Origin: B30-G6 sp964633115
Lineage (GTDB): Bacteria > Desulfobacterota > Desulfobacteria > Desulfobacterales > B30-G6
Reading direction: 5' to 3'
Assembly: GCA_964633115.1 (NCBI GenBank)
Contig: CAZWEO010000007.1
Location: 1-64,000 of the forward strand
DNA length: 64,000 bases
Below the pieces are notes generated by a model. The model was not told the DNA's origin. It saw only the letters and a program-made list of their open reading frames with translations, and made no database searches. The translations under genes and the position numbers were made by a program. Of the stretch, positions 41,667 through 49,982 are shown in pieces. The first letter of the stretch is position 1. Every line of letters begins with the position of its first letter.

Positions 41667-43112
41667 CTATTTAGAAGGCCGTTTGGCGGTCTGGATCACA
41701 TTGGATGTGCTAACACCTTCCAGCAGGGGCACAATGACTACCCGGCCACCATGTTTCTGGACGATATCGTGTCCCACAACCGTTGCAACCGTGTAATCAC
41801 CACCTTTTACAAGGACATCCGGCTTAAAATGGCGTATCAAATTTTCAGGCGTTTCTTCTCCAAAAATGATCACTAAATCAACGCCCTTGATATTTGACAA
41901 GATGGCAGCACGTTCGCCTTCGGGTACGATCGGCCTGGACTGGCCTTTCAAATTCCTAACAGACGTATCGGAGTTGAGGCCCACAATGAGTCGATCGCCT
42001 TGCTCAGAAGCAGCATGCAATAATTTAATATGCCCCACATGCAGGATATCAAAACATCCATTGGTAAAAACGATATGTTCACCTTGGGATCGCCATTTGG
42101 CGATGAGATCCAAGGCGATGCGATCGCTAACAACCTTGTTGGTGCTGCCTTGGGCATTGTCCTGAATTACTTGCTGCAGGACAACACCATCGATGGGCTG
42201 GGTGCCGATTTTGCCAACGACAATACCGGCAGCCAGGTTAGCCAATTCGGCCGCTTCGGGCATGGATATACCGGCACCATAGGCCGCGGCTGCCATGGCG
42301 ACAACCGTGTCGCCGGCCCCAGATACATCGAAAACTTCCTGCGTTTGGGCTGCAATCTGCTGCGTAGGTTGCGCCGTCCGAAAAAGTGACATGCCGCGCG
42401 CACCCTGTGTGACCAGCAGACATTCGAGTTGGAACTGCTGGATTGTTTTTTGGGCCTGGCTTTCCAACTGGGCATGGTCGTCGTCTTCAAACGGTGCAAT
42501 CTGACTGAGTTCTAAACTGTTTGGGGTGATACAGAAGGCATTGCGATACGATTCCCAGGATACTCCTTTGGGATCGACAAATACAGGTATCTGTTTAGCC
42601 CGACATGCCGCGATCACATGGGTACTCATCTCTGCGGAGAGAGTACCCTTACCATAATCAGAAAGGATGACGGCAGTTGCCACGGCTAGGCTTTGTGTCA
42701 GGAATTTTTTAATTTGGTCGCTATGGTCAGCTCCGATGGGATCGGGTATTTCGTCATCCAGACGGAGCAGTTGCTGATTATGACCGATTATGCGCGTCTT
42801 GGTGGTTGTGGGGAGATTGGATCTGGTAATCAAAAAGTGCGGGATATCTGAAGTCTCAAGCAAGTCGACAACTTGTCGACCGGCTTCATCATTGCCGATG
42901 GCACCAATCAGGACCTGGGGGCAACCAAGGCCCTTTAAATTCATGGCCACATTGCCAGCACCGCCCAGATTCATGGTCTGGCGCCGAACTCGGACCACGG
43001 GCACGGGCGCCTCGGGTGATATTCGCGCAACATTACCCCAGATATAGCGATCCAGGATAATATCGCCCACCACAATGACTTTGCTTGTTTGAAACTCAGG
43101 AAATTTGATCAC
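41667..43112 (-). CDS. hldE: Bifunctional heptose-7-phosphate kinase / heptose-1-phosphate adenylyltransferase
   Basis: 481-residue HldE of the ADP-L-glycero-D-manno-heptose pathway. N-terminal ribokinase-like kinase (about 1-320) with WGNVARISPEAPVPVVRV and the anion-hole motif DVSGAGDTVVAMAAA. C-terminal cytidylyltransferase-like domain (about 345-481) with TNGCFDILHVGHIKLLHAA (HXGH). Starts with GTG after AAAGGTGG. Full bifunctional length. Neighbours gmhA and hldD supply the other pathway steps; gmhB is not in the window. Confidence 0.96.
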   Translation of the reverse strand: MIKFPEFQTSKVIVVGDIILDRYIWGNVARISPEAPVPVVRVRRQTMNLGGAGNVAMNLKGLGCPQVLIGAIGNDEAGRQVVDLLETSDIPHFLITRSNLPTTTKTRIIGHNQQLLRLDDEIPDPIGADHSDQIKKFLTQSLAVATAVILSDYGKGTLSAEMSTHVIAACRAKQIPVFVDPKGVSWESYRNAFCITPNSLELSQIAPFEDDDHAQLESQAQKTIQQFQLECLLVTQGARGMSLFRTAQPTQQIAAQTQEVFDVSGAGDTVVAMAAAAYGAGISMPEAAELANLAAGIVVGKIGTQPIDGVVLQQVIQDNAQGSTNKVVSDRIALDLIAKWRSQGEHIVFTNGCFDILHVGHIKLLHAASEQGDRLIVGLNSDTSVRNLKGQSRPIVPEGERAAILSNIKGVDLVIIFGEETPENLIRHFKPDVLVKGGDYTVATVVGHDIVQKHGGRVVIVPLLEGVSTSNVIQTAKRPSK

Positions 43113-43147
43113 ATGCCACCTTTGATTAAATCGGGCTATAGTTGGGG

Positions 43148-43699
43148 TTACAGCTCTGCCTCAATGCATTGAGCCCAATAATGTAGAATAAAAATATGGA
43201 TTTCCTGAATTTGGGGGGAAGTATGGGCAGGAGCTTTAATGGCGAAATCCACCATGGCTGCGAGATCCCCCCCGCTGGCACCGGTCAACCCAATGGTAGC
43301 CATATGTTGATTGCGAGCTGCATCGACTGCTTGCAGAACATTTTTTGAAGTCCCTGAGGTTGACAGAGCGATCAAACAATCATCTTTTTGGCCGAGGGCT
43401 TCAATTTGGCGGCTAAAAATTGCATGATAACCATAATCATTGCCGACGGCGGTCAAAATTGATGTGTCGGTTGTCAGGGCAATGGCAGCTAACGACTTTC
43501 TTTCCCGCAGAAAACGACCAACCAATTCTGCGGCAAAATGCTGAGAATCGGCCGCTGATCCACCATTGCCACAAATTAATATTTTTCCACCCTGGCGAAC
43601 GCATGCCGTAAGCTGCTCGGTGGCACGTTCAATGGAATCAGACATCTCCGCTAATTTATTAAAATTGCTAATGTGGTCTTGAAGCACTTTCTCTAACAT
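43148..43699 (-). CDS. gmhA: Sedoheptulose-7-phosphate isomerase
   Basis: 183-residue SIS-domain isomerase converting sedoheptulose-7-phosphate to D-glycero-D-manno-heptose-7-phosphate. Typical runs: LICGNGGSAADSQHFAAELV, DCLIALSTSGTSKNVLQA and the C-terminal IQEIHIFILHYWAQCIE with the active-site His/Glu. Normal length. Located between hldD and hldE on the same strand. Confidence 0.96.
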   Translation of the reverse strand: MLEKVLQDHISNFNKLAEMSDSIERATEQLTACVRQGGKILICGNGGSAADSQHFAAELVGRFLRERKSLAAIALTTDTSILTAVGNDYGYHAIFSRQIEALGQKDDCLIALSTSGTSKNVLQAVDAARNQHMATIGLTGASGGDLAAMVDFAIKAPAHTSPQIQEIHIFILHYWAQCIEAEL

Positions 43700-43800
43700 A
43701 GGTGTATACGGATTCTATTGGTTATGATCTGTATTTATAAAACAGCATTATTATTTCAAAGATTAGATGAAAATCAAATCCCTTCCTTATAGCATAAAGC

Positions 43801-44769
43801 TTATAGATATGGGTCATCCTGCTGTAAATAGTTTTTCACATAATCAACGATGGCATCTTCTAATTGGGTAAACTGGACCGGGCAATCGGTCGCTTTCAGC
43901 TTGTGCATATCCGCACAGGTATAGTTTTGATAGGCACTTCGAATGGGTCTGGGCATATCCATATAGTCGATGTTAACAGACAGATTCATTGCCTGGAATA
44001 AGGCTGCGGCTAGATCATTCCAGGAGCGGTCCTGACCAGTCCCAAGATTGTATAATCCATTTGTTGACGGGTTTTCTACCAACCACCCAATGACATCAGC
44101 ACAGTCCTTAACATAAATAAAATCCCGACGTTGGCCCCCATCTGGATACTCAGGATGATAGGATTTAAACAACCGCAAAGAGCCATTGGCTCCTATTTGC
44201 GTAAATCCTTTATAAACCAGGCTGCTCATGTCACCTTTGTGATATTCATTGGGACCAAATACATTAAAAAACTTAAGGCTGGCCAAATGAGGCAAGGCCT
44301 CATTGCGCACCGCCCAACAATCGAAAAGATGCTTGGTATAGGCATACATGTTCAGCGGTTTTAGGCAGTTAAGTTCGTCAACAACATCACTGAAACCATG
44401 GGAACCGTCCCCATAGGTTGCCGCACTGGAAGCGTTGATAAAACGAACACCCTTTGCCAAGGCATGCGTTGCCAGGGTAACCGCGTAATGAAAATTATTT
44501 TCCATTAAATAATCAGCGTCGGATTCGGTGGTGGAAGAACAAGCACCCAGATGGATGATGGTATCTGACTGGTCGAAACGGTGTTTTTCAATGGATTCCA
44601 AAAAGACAGATTTATGGATATAATCGCGGTAACGCCGGTTAACGAGATTTTTCCATTTCAAGCTATTCCCCAGATTATCGACAACCAGAATGTCATCTAT
44701 GCCCTTGTTATTCAACATCCAGATGACGGCGCTGCCGATAAACCCAGCTCCACCAGTGACAATTATCAT
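43801..44769 (-). CDS. hldD: ADP-L-glycero-D-manno-heptose 6-epimerase
   Basis: 322-residue short-chain dehydrogenase-type epimerase, last step of ADP-heptose synthesis. NADP-binding run IIVTGGAGFIGSAVIWML, catalytic Tyr-Lys in MYAYTKHLFDCW, FFNVFGPNEYHKGDMSSLV and the family phrase GQRRDFIYVKDCADV. Very good Shine-Dalgarno (AGGAGG, 8-base spacing). First gene of the heptose operon. Confidence 0.95.
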   Translation of the reverse strand: MIIVTGGAGFIGSAVIWMLNNKGIDDILVVDNLGNSLKWKNLVNRRYRDYIHKSVFLESIEKHRFDQSDTIIHLGACSSTTESDADYLMENNFHYAVTLATHALAKGVRFINASSAATYGDGSHGFSDVVDELNCLKPLNMYAYTKHLFDCWAVRNEALPHLASLKFFNVFGPNEYHKGDMSSLVYKGFTQIGANGSLRLFKSYHPEYPDGGQRRDFIYVKDCADVIGWLVENPSTNGLYNLGTGQDRSWNDLAAALFQAMNLSVNIDYMDMPRPIRSAYQNYTCADMHKLKATDCPVQFTQLEDAIVDYVKNYLQQDDPYL

Positions 44770-44827
44770 GCTTCCATCCTCCTAAGTTGAGTATTCGAAA
44801 AACCATTGCTCAAATTAGGTTAAATTA

Positions 44828-44850
44828 ATAAAATCGTGCAAAGATTTTAT
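44828..44850. repeat. AT-rich hairpin upstream of hldD
   Basis: ATAAAATC (44828-44835), 7-nt loop GTGCAAA, GATTTTAT (44843-44850). A weaker member of the intergenic hairpin family, here in the hldD leader. Confidence 0.45.
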
Positions 44851-44896
44851 AGCAACTCGACATTTGTTTTTGCAAGCACCATTTTATTCTGCTAAT

Positions 44897-44935
44897 AAAA
44901 ACAGTATGTCAGAAGAACGCTGACATACTGTTTTT
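44897..44935. terminator. 16-bp perfect hairpin with T-runs between divergent genes
   Basis: Arms 44897-44912 (AAAAACAGTATGTCAG) and 44920-44935 (CTGACATACTGTTTTT), 7-nt loop AAGAACG. It has terminator form on both strands, yet lies between the divergent hldD and Trm112-like genes, where no terminator is expected. It may attenuate one leader or end an unseen short transcript. Confidence 0.65.
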
Positions 44936-45008
44936 ATGAGGAGCGGCTTCGCCACTCGGTCTTATGAAAAACGGTTAAACAATCAAGATATTAATGAGAG
45001 GGGGAATG

Positions 45009-45176
45009 ATGGCAATCAAGCAGGAACTACTTGATATTCTAGCCTGCCCAAAATGCAAAGGTGATATTTATCTGAACGAGAATGGTGAGGGGCTGAATTG
45101 TGATGCCTGCAGCTTGATGTATGAAATTCGGGACGATATCCCTATCATGCTGATTGACGAGGCCAAACCCATTTAG
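45009..45176 (+). CDS. Trm112-family small zinc-ribbon-like protein
   Basis: 55-residue protein of the Trm112/YcaR family. One CPKC motif (LDILACPKCKGDIYL) and a second CDAC form a four-cysteine metal site; it continues YEIRDDIPIMLIDEAKP, the standard C-terminus. Start 45009 follows GAGGGGG; ATGs at 44994 and 45006 are alternatives. In proteobacteria such proteins often neighbour lpxK or kdsB. Role unclear; Trm112 activates methyltransferases in eukaryotes. Confidence 0.88.
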   Translation: MAIKQELLDILACPKCKGDIYLNENGEGLNCDACSLMYEIRDDIPIMLIDEAKPI

Positions 45177-45361
45177 TCCCCATCCATAAGTGGTCTTTTC
45201 GCGTCCTATCGGCGTTGGGCGGTATGATTTCATTCCTCAAAATAGTTCACTATTCGGGCGGATTAAATACGCCGTCCGTTTTGACATAATACGCAATCTC
45301 AATTTCTGCAAAGATACGAACTATCAAATGCCCGTTTGTTCTGCAAAGCGAAGTAATACCA

Positions 45362-45934
45362 ATGAGTCAACCAAAATCATCCAAGCCTGCCAAGCTCATC
45401 ATTGGTTTTTTTTTAGGTAATAAGGACCTGAGTGAGCCTGTCATTGAAAGCCTGGTACAACGCTATGACCAGATGGATGTCATCAGTGAATGGATACCCT
45501 TTGATGAAACGGCCTATTATGAGCCCGAAATGGGCCACCCACTCTATCGGCGAATGTTGGCCTTTAAAAATCTGATCCATCAGAACCAATTGGCCCAAAT
45601 CAAACTTGAGACCAATAAAATCGAATCACAGTTTGCAGTAAATGGTAAACGGAAAGTTAATATTGATCCGGGCTATCTGTTGCTGGAACGGTTGGTACTG
45701 GCAACCGGCAAAAATTTTTCACATCGCATCTATATTGGTAAAGACATATATGCCGATTTAACTTTAATCTACCGACAGGGTCGGTTTGAATCTTTGCCCT
45801 GGACTTTTCCCGATTACGCTGGTGTGCAGATTCAGCAATTTTTACAGCGCGTACGGTCTAAATATGCGCTAGATCTGAAAAAGGATTCAAGGATTCAAGG
45901 GTTCGAGGATTCGAGTGAGTTAAATGATGATTGA
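45362..45934 (+). CDS. DUF4416-family protein
   Basis: 190-residue soluble protein of DUF4416, common in Desulfobacterota and some other anaerobes. Recognisable runs: KLIIGFFLGNKDLSEPVIES, SEWIPFDETAYYEPEMG, KVNIDPGYLLLERLVLATGK and LPWTFPDYAG. No known function. The last roughly 15 codons (after YALDLKK) are encoded by intergenic-type repeat sequence (GGATTCAAGGATTCAAGGG), so the C-terminus seems to have been extended by a repeat running into the gene. Confidence 0.82.
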   Translation: MSQPKSSKPAKLIIGFFLGNKDLSEPVIESLVQRYDQMDVISEWIPFDETAYYEPEMGHPLYRRMLAFKNLIHQNQLAQIKLETNKIESQFAVNGKRKVNIDPGYLLLERLVLATGKNFSHRIYIGKDIYADLTLIYRQGRFESLPWTFPDYAGVQIQQFLQRVRSKYALDLKKDSRIQGFEDSSELNDD

Positions 45935-46090
45935 TTTTGATATGTTTTTTAACGCACTGGGTGGTTAGGAAGCTGGAAGGCCTTAAAGTAGCATTCTGCT
46001 GTAAGCTATCAGCGGCCTAACAGCCTAACAGCCTTCAGCCTAATAGCCTCACTTGAACCCTGGGATCCTCGGACCCTTGACCCCTTCAGG
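45880..46090. repeat. Inverted-repeat element overlapping the DUF4416 3' end
   Basis: Left arm (about 45882-45918) contains GGATTCAAGGGTTCGAGG. Right arm (about 46052-46086) contains CTTGAACCCTGGGATCCTCG, an imperfect reverse complement. Inside the right half are inverted copies of the CTAACAGCCTAACAGCCTTC family. Similar text follows pyrK. Confidence 0.6.
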
Positions 46091-46157
46091 TTCTATGGGT
46101 GAAATTGAAAATTTGCAAATAATCTGAGTTTAAACACGATAGGGGAGCTAAAACAGA

Positions 46158-47039
46158 ATGCTCAAAAGTATGACCGCTTACGCTGACGGCGAGCAATCCA
46201 CCGATGATATGTCCATAAGCGTTGAGATCAAAACGGTTAACAGCCGCCATCTTGACGTCCAACCTCGAATTAATCATGAGTACCGGGCCCTCGAAGATAA
46301 AATTAAGGCCCAGATTGCCGGTTCGGTTGTACGCGGACGAATCGACGTCAAGATTCAGATTCGTGAAACTTCCGAGGCTGCGGTTGCGTTTGAAGTGGAT
46401 CAAGCCAAGGCCAAAGCTCTATACCAGGCATGGGGGAGCTTGCAAAGCCTTTTAGGCCAAGAAGGCCCCTTGCCACTGGAATTAATTGTTTCCAGAAATG
46501 ACATTATTATACCCCAAAAGGCGGTTTCCGATCTCGACAATGTTTGGATTCATTTGACCGGATGTTTGCGGACAGTGCTGACGGCAGTTGAGGAGATGCG
46601 TAAGCAAGAAGGGGATTATATCGCCAAGGATTTCCAAGAGCGCCTGAATTTTCTTTCTCAAAGTGTCGGCCAAATTGAATCCGCCAGCGCCGATGTATCT
46701 GCCCAATACAAACAACGCTTGATGGAGCGCATTGCGATCCTAACTGAAGATCGTCACTCCTTAGACGAAGGTCGCCTTGAGCAAGAGGTTGCATATCTTG
46801 CTGATAAAAGCGATATTTCTGAGGAGGTGCTACGGGTCCGTAGCCATCTGGAGCAATTTAAAGCCATAATGACCGGAGACGGGCCTGCTGGGCAGAAATT
46901 GAATTTTCTATTGCAGGAAATCAATCGGGAATTCAACACCATCGGTTCCAAAGCAGGTAAAACCGAAATTGCCCATTTGGTAGTAGATGTTAAATCCGAG
47001 TTGGAGAAGATACGCGAGCAGGTCCAGAACATCGAATAA
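46158..47039 (+). CDS. yicC: YicC-family endoribonuclease
   Basis: 293-residue YicC-like protein. N-terminal domain with LKSMTAYADGEQ and EIKTVNSRHLDVQPRI; C-terminal DUF1732 domain with RLEQEVAYLADKSDISEE, GQKLNFLLQEINREFNTIG and the closing VVDVKSELEKIREQVQNIE. E. coli YicC is an RNase involved in small-RNA turnover. The order yicC-remA-gmk is conserved across many phyla. Confidence 0.93.
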   Translation: MLKSMTAYADGEQSTDDMSISVEIKTVNSRHLDVQPRINHEYRALEDKIKAQIAGSVVRGRIDVKIQIRETSEAAVAFEVDQAKAKALYQAWGSLQSLLGQEGPLPLELIVSRNDIIIPQKAVSDLDNVWIHLTGCLRTVLTAVEEMRKQEGDYIAKDFQERLNFLSQSVGQIESASADVSAQYKQRLMERIAILTEDRHSLDEGRLEQEVAYLADKSDISEEVLRVRSHLEQFKAIMTGDGPAGQKLNFLLQEINREFNTIGSKAGKTEIAHLVVDVKSELEKIREQVQNIE

Positions 47040-47061
47040 TAAATTCGCTGCGCGAATTTAT
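47039..47061. repeat. Hairpin between yicC and remA
   Basis: ATAAATTCGC (47039-47048), loop TGC, GCGAATTTAT (47052-47061), starting at the yicC stop and ending just before the remA ribosome-binding site (AAGGGGGAAAG). Confidence 0.65.
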
Positions 47062-47074
47062 AAGGGGGAAAGAC

Positions 47075-47326
47075 ATGGAAAAGGCATTATTGAATATCGG
47101 TTTTGGCAACACCGTTGTCGCGGAGCGGGTGGTCAGTATCGTGGCGCCCAACTCAGCCCCCATGAAACGCCTAAAGGACGAAGCCAAAGATGACCGGCGG
47201 CTCATCGACGCCACCCATGGTCGTCGGACCCGTGCGATCATAATTATGGACAGTAATCATATTGTCTTGTCGGCCATACAGGCGGAGACCATTTCGCAGC
47301 GGTATAGCCTACTCAAAGAAGAATAA
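47075..47326 (+). CDS. remA: RemA-like DUF370 regulatory protein
   Basis: 83-residue DUF370 protein. The run LLNIGFGNTVVAERVVSIVA and the phrase IDATHGRRTRAIIIMDSNHI are family signatures; it includes the conserved arginines that contact DNA in Bacillus RemA, which binds DNA as a ring and regulates biofilm genes. In Gram-negative bacteria its role is not established. Placed between yicC and gmk as usual. Its stop lies in the gmk-leader hairpin. Confidence 0.88.
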   Translation: MEKALLNIGFGNTVVAERVVSIVAPNSAPMKRLKDEAKDDRRLIDATHGRRTRAIIIMDSNHIVLSAIQAETISQRYSLLKEE

Positions 47327-47345
47327 ATTTGCGGGGCAAATTTAT
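47323..47345. promoter_or_regulatory. Hairpin enclosing the gmk ribosome-binding site
   Basis: ATAAATTTGC (47323-47332), loop GGG, GCAAATTTAT (47336-47345). It spans the remA stop (47324-47326) and the first two bases of the gmk ATG (47344-47346). The only G-rich Shine-Dalgarno candidate (GCGGGGC) is the stem top and loop, so folding could control gmk translation. Confidence 0.55.
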
Positions 47346-47922
47346 GAATTACGGAAAGGGAAATCTATTCGTGGTGTCGGCGCCATCGGGTGCCGGAAAA
47401 ACGACACTGTGCAGAGCATTACGCCAAGCCTATGCGGATATCCGTTATTCCATTTCGCATACCACCCGTAAACCGCGCCCGGGCGAAACCAACGCTGTTG
47501 ATTATTATTTCACTAACGAAGCCGAGTTTCTTAGGATGCGGGATCAAGGCCAATGGGCAGAATGGGCCCAAGTTCACGGGTATTACTACGGCACTTTAAT
47601 GCAAAATCTGGATCAGGCCCTAACAAAGGGTCGGGATATCCTGTTGGATATCGATGTTCAGGGCACCCGGCAGCTTCTACAACGCTATCCTGAAGCGGTT
47701 ACAATCTTTATCATGGCGCCATCTTTGGAAATTTTACGACAGCGATTGCAAAACCGGGCTACAGATGATCCTGAGACCATTGACCGACGTTTACACAATG
47801 CTGAAAAAGAGATCGCCCAGAAATCAATTTATCGCCATGTAATCGTTAATGATGACTTGGAACGGGCCACCAAGGAATTTATTCAAATTGTCGCCGATTA
47901 CCACAGCAGCATTTATGCTTGA
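47344..47922 (+). CDS. gmk: Guanylate kinase
   Basis: 192-residue enzyme phosphorylating GMP to GDP. P-loop SAPSGAGKTTLCRAL; GMP-binding region SISHTTRKPRPGETNAVDYY; LID region RLQNRATDDPETIDRRL. Start at 47344 (MNYGKGNLFVVSAPSG); a TTG at 47329 in frame is less likely. Stop overlaps the rlmB start (TGATG). Confidence 0.95.
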   Translation: MNYGKGNLFVVSAPSGAGKTTLCRALRQAYADIRYSISHTTRKPRPGETNAVDYYFTNEAEFLRMRDQGQWAEWAQVHGYYYGTLMQNLDQALTKGRDILLDIDVQGTRQLLQRYPEAVTIFIMAPSLEILRQRLQNRATDDPETIDRRLHNAEKEIAQKSIYRHVIVNDDLERATKEFIQIVADYHSSIYA

Positions 47923-48689
47923 TGCCAGAATTGGATGCAAGGCCGATGAATGAATTAATCTACGGATATCATCCAGTACGAGAATCCCTGCGGGCTGGTA
48001 GGCGACATATTTCCAAAATTTATATAACTGAAAATAAAAGAGGTTCACGGTATACAGATATCCAATCCCTGGCGAAAGCGGCCCAGGTTCCAGTTAACCA
48101 CCTAGCCCCAAATGATTTAAACGCCATGCTGGGCGCATCGGGAAATCAAGGCGTTTGTGCATCGTGCGGTCCATATCAATGTACCCACCTGGATGAATTA
48201 CTGCAGAAATCCCTTCACAAAAATCCCTTGATCCTGCTGGTAGATCAAGTCGTTGATCCCCAGAACCTGGGAGCCCTGATACGAACTGCCTATTGTGCCG
48301 GCTTAAATGGCGTGATCATCACCAAAGATCGTGCGGCCGGACCTTCTCCGGCAGTTTCCAAAGCATCTGCGGGTGCCATGGAGTATATGTCCTTGACCCG
48401 TGTTACCAATATGGTTACAACCATAAAAAAGCTGAAGAAAGTTGGCATTTGGATTGCCGGTCTTGAAGGTTCAGCGGGGCAGAGTATTTATACCTGCGAT
48501 TTGACCGGTCCGCTGGCCTTGGTTGTTGGCAGCGAGGAAAGAGGGATGCGTGCATTGGTTAAAAAAAATTGCGATTTGTTGCTGGCGGTGCCCCAGATTG
48601 GACATATTGATTCCTTGAACGCCGCGGTTGCTGGCGGTGTGGTTATGTATGAGGCGTTCAGGCAGAGAAACAAAGATATTTCAGCATAA
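47922..48689 (+). CDS. rlmB: 23S rRNA (guanosine-2'-O)-methyltransferase RlmB-type
   Basis: 255-residue SpoU/TrmH-family methyltransferase. N-terminal substrate-binding domain (ELIYGYHPVRESLRAGRR). The SAM-binding knot domain has motif 1 QNLGALIRTAYCAGLNGV, motif 2 LVVGSEERGMRALV and motif 3 SLNAAVAGGVVMYE. Expected to methylate G2251-equivalent of 23S rRNA; TrmH-like specificity cannot be excluded. The ATG overlaps the gmk stop. Confidence 0.9.
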   Translation: MPELDARPMNELIYGYHPVRESLRAGRRHISKIYITENKRGSRYTDIQSLAKAAQVPVNHLAPNDLNAMLGASGNQGVCASCGPYQCTHLDELLQKSLHKNPLILLVDQVVDPQNLGALIRTAYCAGLNGVIITKDRAAGPSPAVSKASAGAMEYMSLTRVTNMVTTIKKLKKVGIWIAGLEGSAGQSIYTCDLTGPLALVVGSEERGMRALVKKNCDLLLAVPQIGHIDSLNAAVAGGVVMYEAFRQRNKDISA

Positions 48690-48752
48690 ACACATTAAGG
48701 CATTACCAATACTGTGCATGCCGGTTCTGGTTGGTAAAGAAAAGAGGACACC

Positions 48753-49958
48753 ATGAAAATTACATTCAAGGCTGGAAACTTAAAAGTTCCCGATGAGGCC
48801 AGCATACCTTTTATCGAAGGTGACGGAATCGGCCCGGATATTTGGCAGGCGGCCAAGAACGTTATGGATAGCGCGATTACGAAAACATACGGCTCCCAAA
48901 GAAAAATAATTTGGCAGGAAGTATACGCAGGGGAGAAAGGAAAGCGCAAGACCGGTGAATGGTTGCCCCAGGCAACCTTGGATACCATCAAAGAATATGT
49001 GGTTGCCATTAAGGGTCCGTTGACCACCCCTGTGGGTGAAGGTATTCGCAGTGTGAATGTAGCCATCCGCCAAATGCTAGACCTGTATGCTTGTGTGCGG
49101 CCGGTGGCCTATATCGATACGGTGCCGAGTCCGATGAAGCATCCTGAACGCATCGATATGGTCGTGTTTCGGGAAAACACGGAGGATCTGTACGCCGGGA
49201 TCGAATGGCAGGCCGGCGATGCCAAGGTGGAGCAGGTAAAAGCATTTCTGGCAGAACAGATGGATGTGAATTTAACGGGAAATACAGGCATTGGCATCAA
49301 GCCTATCAGCGAAGCAAACACCAAACGACTGGTTGCACGAGCTATAAGCTATGCTATCGACAAGCAGATGAAATCCGTCACCCTCATGCATAAAGGCAAT
49401 ATCATGAAATACACCGAAGGTGCCTTCATGAAATGGGGTTATGAAGTGGCGACGGAGGCTTTTAGCGATGTCGTTATCTCGGAAACCGACCTTTATGGTC
49501 AATATGAAGGCCGACAGCCAGACGGCAAAATCGTCATAAAGGACCGCATTGCCGACATGCTGTTTCAGCAGGTGCTGTTGCGACCGGATGAGTTTGATGT
49601 TATCGCCACCCCCAATTTGAATGGAGACTATATCTCAGATGCATTGGCAGCACAGGTGGGAGGCCTGGGGATGGCGCCGGGTGCCAACATCGGTGATGCA
49701 TGTGCCGTTTTCGAGGCCACCCATGGTACGGCACCCAAATATGCCGGACAAGATAAGGTCAATCCAAGTTCGTTGATTCTGTCTGGCGCTATGATGCTCG
49801 ATCATTTGCACTGGATTGAAGCCGCAGCCACCATCCGATCGGCGTTGCAGGCAACTATCCGGCAGCGCATTGTAACCTATGATCTGGCACGACAGATCGA
49901 AGGGGCCCAGGAAGTGGCTTGTTCTGAATTTGCTGCCGCCATTGTTCGGGCATTGTAA
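48753..49958 (+). CDS. icd: Isocitrate dehydrogenase (NADP type)
   Basis: 401-residue homodimeric isocitrate dehydrogenase of the prokaryotic NADP type. Motifs: IPFIEGDGIGPDIWQAAK, GIRSVNVAIRQMLDLYACVR (substrate Ser and Arg residues), VVFRENTEDLYAGIEW, KSVTLMHKGNIMKYTEGAF and the C-terminal cofactor region EATHGTAPKYAGQDKVNPSS. Cofactor is inferred from the family. Good Shine-Dalgarno (AAGAGGAC). Serves the TCA cycle or its biosynthetic branch to 2-oxoglutarate. Confidence 0.94.
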   Translation: MKITFKAGNLKVPDEASIPFIEGDGIGPDIWQAAKNVMDSAITKTYGSQRKIIWQEVYAGEKGKRKTGEWLPQATLDTIKEYVVAIKGPLTTPVGEGIRSVNVAIRQMLDLYACVRPVAYIDTVPSPMKHPERIDMVVFRENTEDLYAGIEWQAGDAKVEQVKAFLAEQMDVNLTGNTGIGIKPISEANTKRLVARAISYAIDKQMKSVTLMHKGNIMKYTEGAFMKWGYEVATEAFSDVVISETDLYGQYEGRQPDGKIVIKDRIADMLFQQVLLRPDEFDVIATPNLNGDYISDALAAQVGGLGMAPGANIGDACAVFEATHGTAPKYAGQDKVNPSSLILSGAMMLDHLHWIEAAATIRSALQATIRQRIVTYDLARQIEGAQEVACSEFAAAIVRAL

Positions 49959-49982
49959 TACAAATCGTGTAATGCTCTTATT

